Source of the DNA: CAZTJA01 sp964613745 | Lineage (GTDB): Bacteria; Desulfobacterota; Desulfomonilia; Desulfomonilales; Desulfomonilaceae | Assembly: GCA_964613745.1 (NCBI GenBank) | Contig: CAZTJA010000030.1 | Coordinates: forward strand, 1 to 30,386 | DNA: 30,386 nucleotides | Reading direction: 5' to 3' | Part shown: positions 28,535-30,386 of the stretch, in pieces | How positions within the stretch are numbered: the stretch's first letter is position 1 | Layout: the number at the start of each line of letters is the position of its first letter | Program-made: the position numbers and the translations under genes | Notes under the pieces: generated by a model | Databases searched by the model: none | Seen by the model: the letters and a program-made list of their open reading frames with translations, nothing else | Told to the model about the DNA's origin: nothing

Positions 28535-30386
28535 ATGAATCAAAGAGAGCTTTTCGCAAAACGATTTTTGGCCTCCCGAATAAAAGAATTCGGTAAACCC
28601 GATTTCCGGTTTAATGAGAAAGCAGCCGATGAAGGCGGCTGCGGGGTCACCGGATTCGCAGCGACTATTCCCGTTTCAGGCAAACACATTTTTGAACCGT
28701 CGTTGAGAATGCACAACCGAGGCAACGGAAAAGGCGGTGGGATTGCAGCGGTTGGATTCAACCCCGACCAATTGGGAATTTCACAGGAAGTGCTGGATTC
28801 CCATTACATGCTGAATGTGGCTTTACTGGAGCCGGATTGTCTGACAACGCTCAAAGAAAAGTGCGTGACGCCATTTTTTGATGTGGAGCACGAGGAACTG
28901 GTTGACCATATATCCGATTTCCGTGATTTGGAAGGTTTAGAGGTTGCACCTCCGGATGTTTGGCGTGCTTTTGTTCGAGTGAAACCTAGCGTTCTCAAGG
29001 CATTTTCAGATGAAAACGGTTTTTCTGCATTTCCTGATAGATGGATTGAAGACGAATTCATAAGCCGTAACTCCGTTCGACTTAATAAAATGTTTTACAG
29101 TTCCCTCGGTGAAAAACAGGCTTTCGTGCTTTCACACGGCCGAAACGTAATGATCATGAAGATAGTGGGTTACGCTGAGAATGTTGTGAAATACTACAAG
29201 CTTGATGATTTTAAAGCACATGTTTGGATTGCACACCAACGGTATCCCACAAGAGGAAGAGTTTGGCATCCAGGCGGTGCTCACCCCTTCACGGGTTTGA
29301 ATGAAGCGCTTGTGCACAACGGAGATTTCGCGAATTATCACGCAACGTGCGACTATTTGAAGCAACGAGGTCTTGTACCCCAGTTCATGACCGATACCGA
29401 AGTAAGCGTCATGTTGTTTGATTTGTGGAATCGCGTTTACGGCTATCCTCTTGAGGTGATAATTGAGGCTCTTGCACCGACGGGCGAATTGGATTTTGAT
29501 CTTTTACCGCCCGAAAAACAGTACTTGTATGATCAGGTGCAATCTACACATATTCAAGCATCTCCCGACGGGCCCTGGTTTTTCATCATCGCGCGAAACA
29601 TCCCTGAAAAAAATACCTTCCAACTGATCGGTATTACCGATACGGCAATGCTTCGTCCTCAGGTATTTTCTATTTATGACGGAGATGTTCAAATTGGGCT
29701 TGTCTGTTCAGAGAAACAGGCTATTGATGCCACTTTGCGATCTCTCTCTTCTGAAGATCCAAGATTTAGCCCAGTAGCCGACAAGTTTTGGAATGCGAGG
29801 GGTGGATCCTCATCGGATGGCGGAACATTCATGTTCAACATTGAACCGAACGGCAACGGCCGAAAGCTTACTTGCCAGGACAAGTTCGGTTCCTATCTTG
29901 CGGTTGAGAAGAAAACTCCGCTCGATATCACTACGGTGGTAACGAAACCCAATGACCCGGAAAAAATCGTATCTACCGTATCCGCAGCTTTGAAGGCTGG
30001 TACACCCAATGTCGTATTGAGCTTTTTCGCTCAGGAAGCAGCCGATTGGGATTACAATACTCTGCGATGGGCCATCTCGTTCCTTGGAAAAGAAACCATG
30101 CGTGGGGGAAAAGATGTTGTGAATACGGGCATCCGATCCCTCACTCTGCTTCTGGATCGAAGATTTCCATTGGGAGATAAGAAACGATCCGCATTAATTC
30201 AGTTGGTAACCGACGAGCTTTATAAAATTTTTAGATCGCTTCCAAGGATCGCCAATACTGCTCACATTGGATTCTTCTCTTTGATAGACTTTGAAAGCAG
30301 AAGCTTTCTGCGGCCGCCGATAGCAATAGAAGAGTGCCTCCTTATAGATGCCAAGGACTTTGAACCTGAGGGCGATCAGTGCGATG
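28535..30386 (+). CDS. Class II glutamine amidotransferase (GltB domain 1/GlxB-like), cut by window edge
   Basis: An open frame of 617 codons without a stop. It is an Ntn-type glutaminase that would release ammonia from glutamine for the adjacent synthase. C36 in GGCGVTG fits the N-terminal nucleophile, implying removal of a 35-residue propeptide as in glutamate synthase. Further family motifs are RMHNRGNGKGGG, WIAHQRYPTRGRVWHPGGAHPF (from W231) and HNGDF (261-265). The part beyond about residue 330 is longer than a plain amidotransferase domain. GAGG five bases before the ATG and a 7-base gap to the preceding gene indicate cotranscription. Confidence 0.85.
   Translation, partial: MNQRELFAKRFLASRIKEFGKPDFRFNEKAADEGGCGVTGFAATIPVSGKHIFEPSLRMHNRGNGKGGGIAAVGFNPDQLGISQEVLDSHYMLNVALLEPDCLTTLKEKCVTPFFDVEHEELVDHISDFRDLEGLEVAPPDVWRAFVRVKPSVLKAFSDENGFSAFPDRWIEDEFISRNSVRLNKMFYSSLGEKQAFVLSHGRNVMIMKIVGYAENVVKYYKLDDFKAHVWIAHQRYPTRGRVWHPGGAHPFTGLNEALVHNGDFANYHATCDYLKQRGLVPQFMTDTEVSVMLFDLWNRVYGYPLEVIIEALAPTGELDFDLLPPEKQYLYDQVQSTHIQASPDGPWFFIIARNIPEKNTFQLIGITDTAMLRPQVFSIYDGDVQIGLVCSEKQAIDATLRSLSSEDPRFSPVADKFWNARGGSSSDGGTFMFNIEPNGNGRKLTCQDKFGSYLAVEKKTPLDITTVVTKPNDPEKIVSTVSAALKAGTPNVVLSFFAQEAADWDYNTLRWAISFLGKETMRGGKDVVNTGIRSLTLLLDRRFPLGDKKRSALIQLVTDELYKIFRSLPRIANTAHIGFFSLIDFESRSFLRPPIAIEECLLIDAKDFEPEGDQCD

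Noticed and set aside
28622..28642. Perfect 7-bp hairpin GCAGCCG/CGGCTGC
   Set aside because: It lies inside the amidotransferase coding sequence, over codons for the conserved nucleophile region, and is explained by codon choice.

Overview
The window looks like chromosomal DNA from an anaerobic Desulfobacterota (deltaproteobacterial) organism. It resembles sulfate reducers or syntrophs of the Desulfomonile/Syntrophobacter kind, although the genus is inferred. The pointers are a MetV-MetF-MvhD-like methylene-tetrahydrofolate reductase set, ferredoxin-fused archaeal-type glutamate synthase subunits, SelB, the oxygen-independent queuosine enzyme QueH, and moderate GC. I see no IS element, prophage, tRNA, rRNA or CRISPR array. 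One 100-N assembly gap lies at 23321-23420.

Layout. Positions 1-590 (-) hold the 5' two thirds of bioB. Positions 600-4420 (+) form a stress and envelope block: two Hsp20 genes, an RpoH-type sigma factor, a DUF1615-like envelope protein and a small exported protein. Both Hsp20 leaders can fold their Shine-Dalgarno (SD) sequence into a hairpin. Positions 4612-11440 (-) read, in transcription order, a candidate 57-codon ORF, a membrane-anchored SGNH/F5-8C protein, rpmI, rplT, a terminator-like hairpin, pheS, pheT and a MerR-type regulator. infC is absent from its usual place before rpmI. The only gene-poor stretch, about 11440-11663, divides this block from the next.

Positions 11664-20401 (+) hold an acyl-CoA dehydrogenase, tgt-yajC-secD-secF, holB, ricT and an orphan family-3 solute-binding protein. 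selB follows at 20417-22342, and a small exported protein converges on its end. From 22866 to the right edge (+) runs one tight gene train: queH (interrupted by the gap), an MvhD-like subunit, metV, metF, two ferredoxin/glutamate-synthase-domain proteins (one apparently catalytically degenerate), and a class II glutamine amidotransferase cut by the edge.

How the genes work together. tgt and queH are two steps of queuosine tRNA modification. yajC-secD-secF assist protein export. rpmI, rplT and pheST serve translation. MetV-MetF-MvhD should carry electrons to or from methylene-tetrahydrofolate in a Wood-Ljungdahl-type pathway.

The two most novel-looking signals are the paired SD-sequestering hairpins before the hsp20 genes (candidate RNA thermometers) and the linkage of the MetVF module to a split, ferredoxin-fused, partly degenerate glutamate-synthase-like complex. 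Start codons were re-chosen where an SD or the family's normal N-terminus favoured an internal start.
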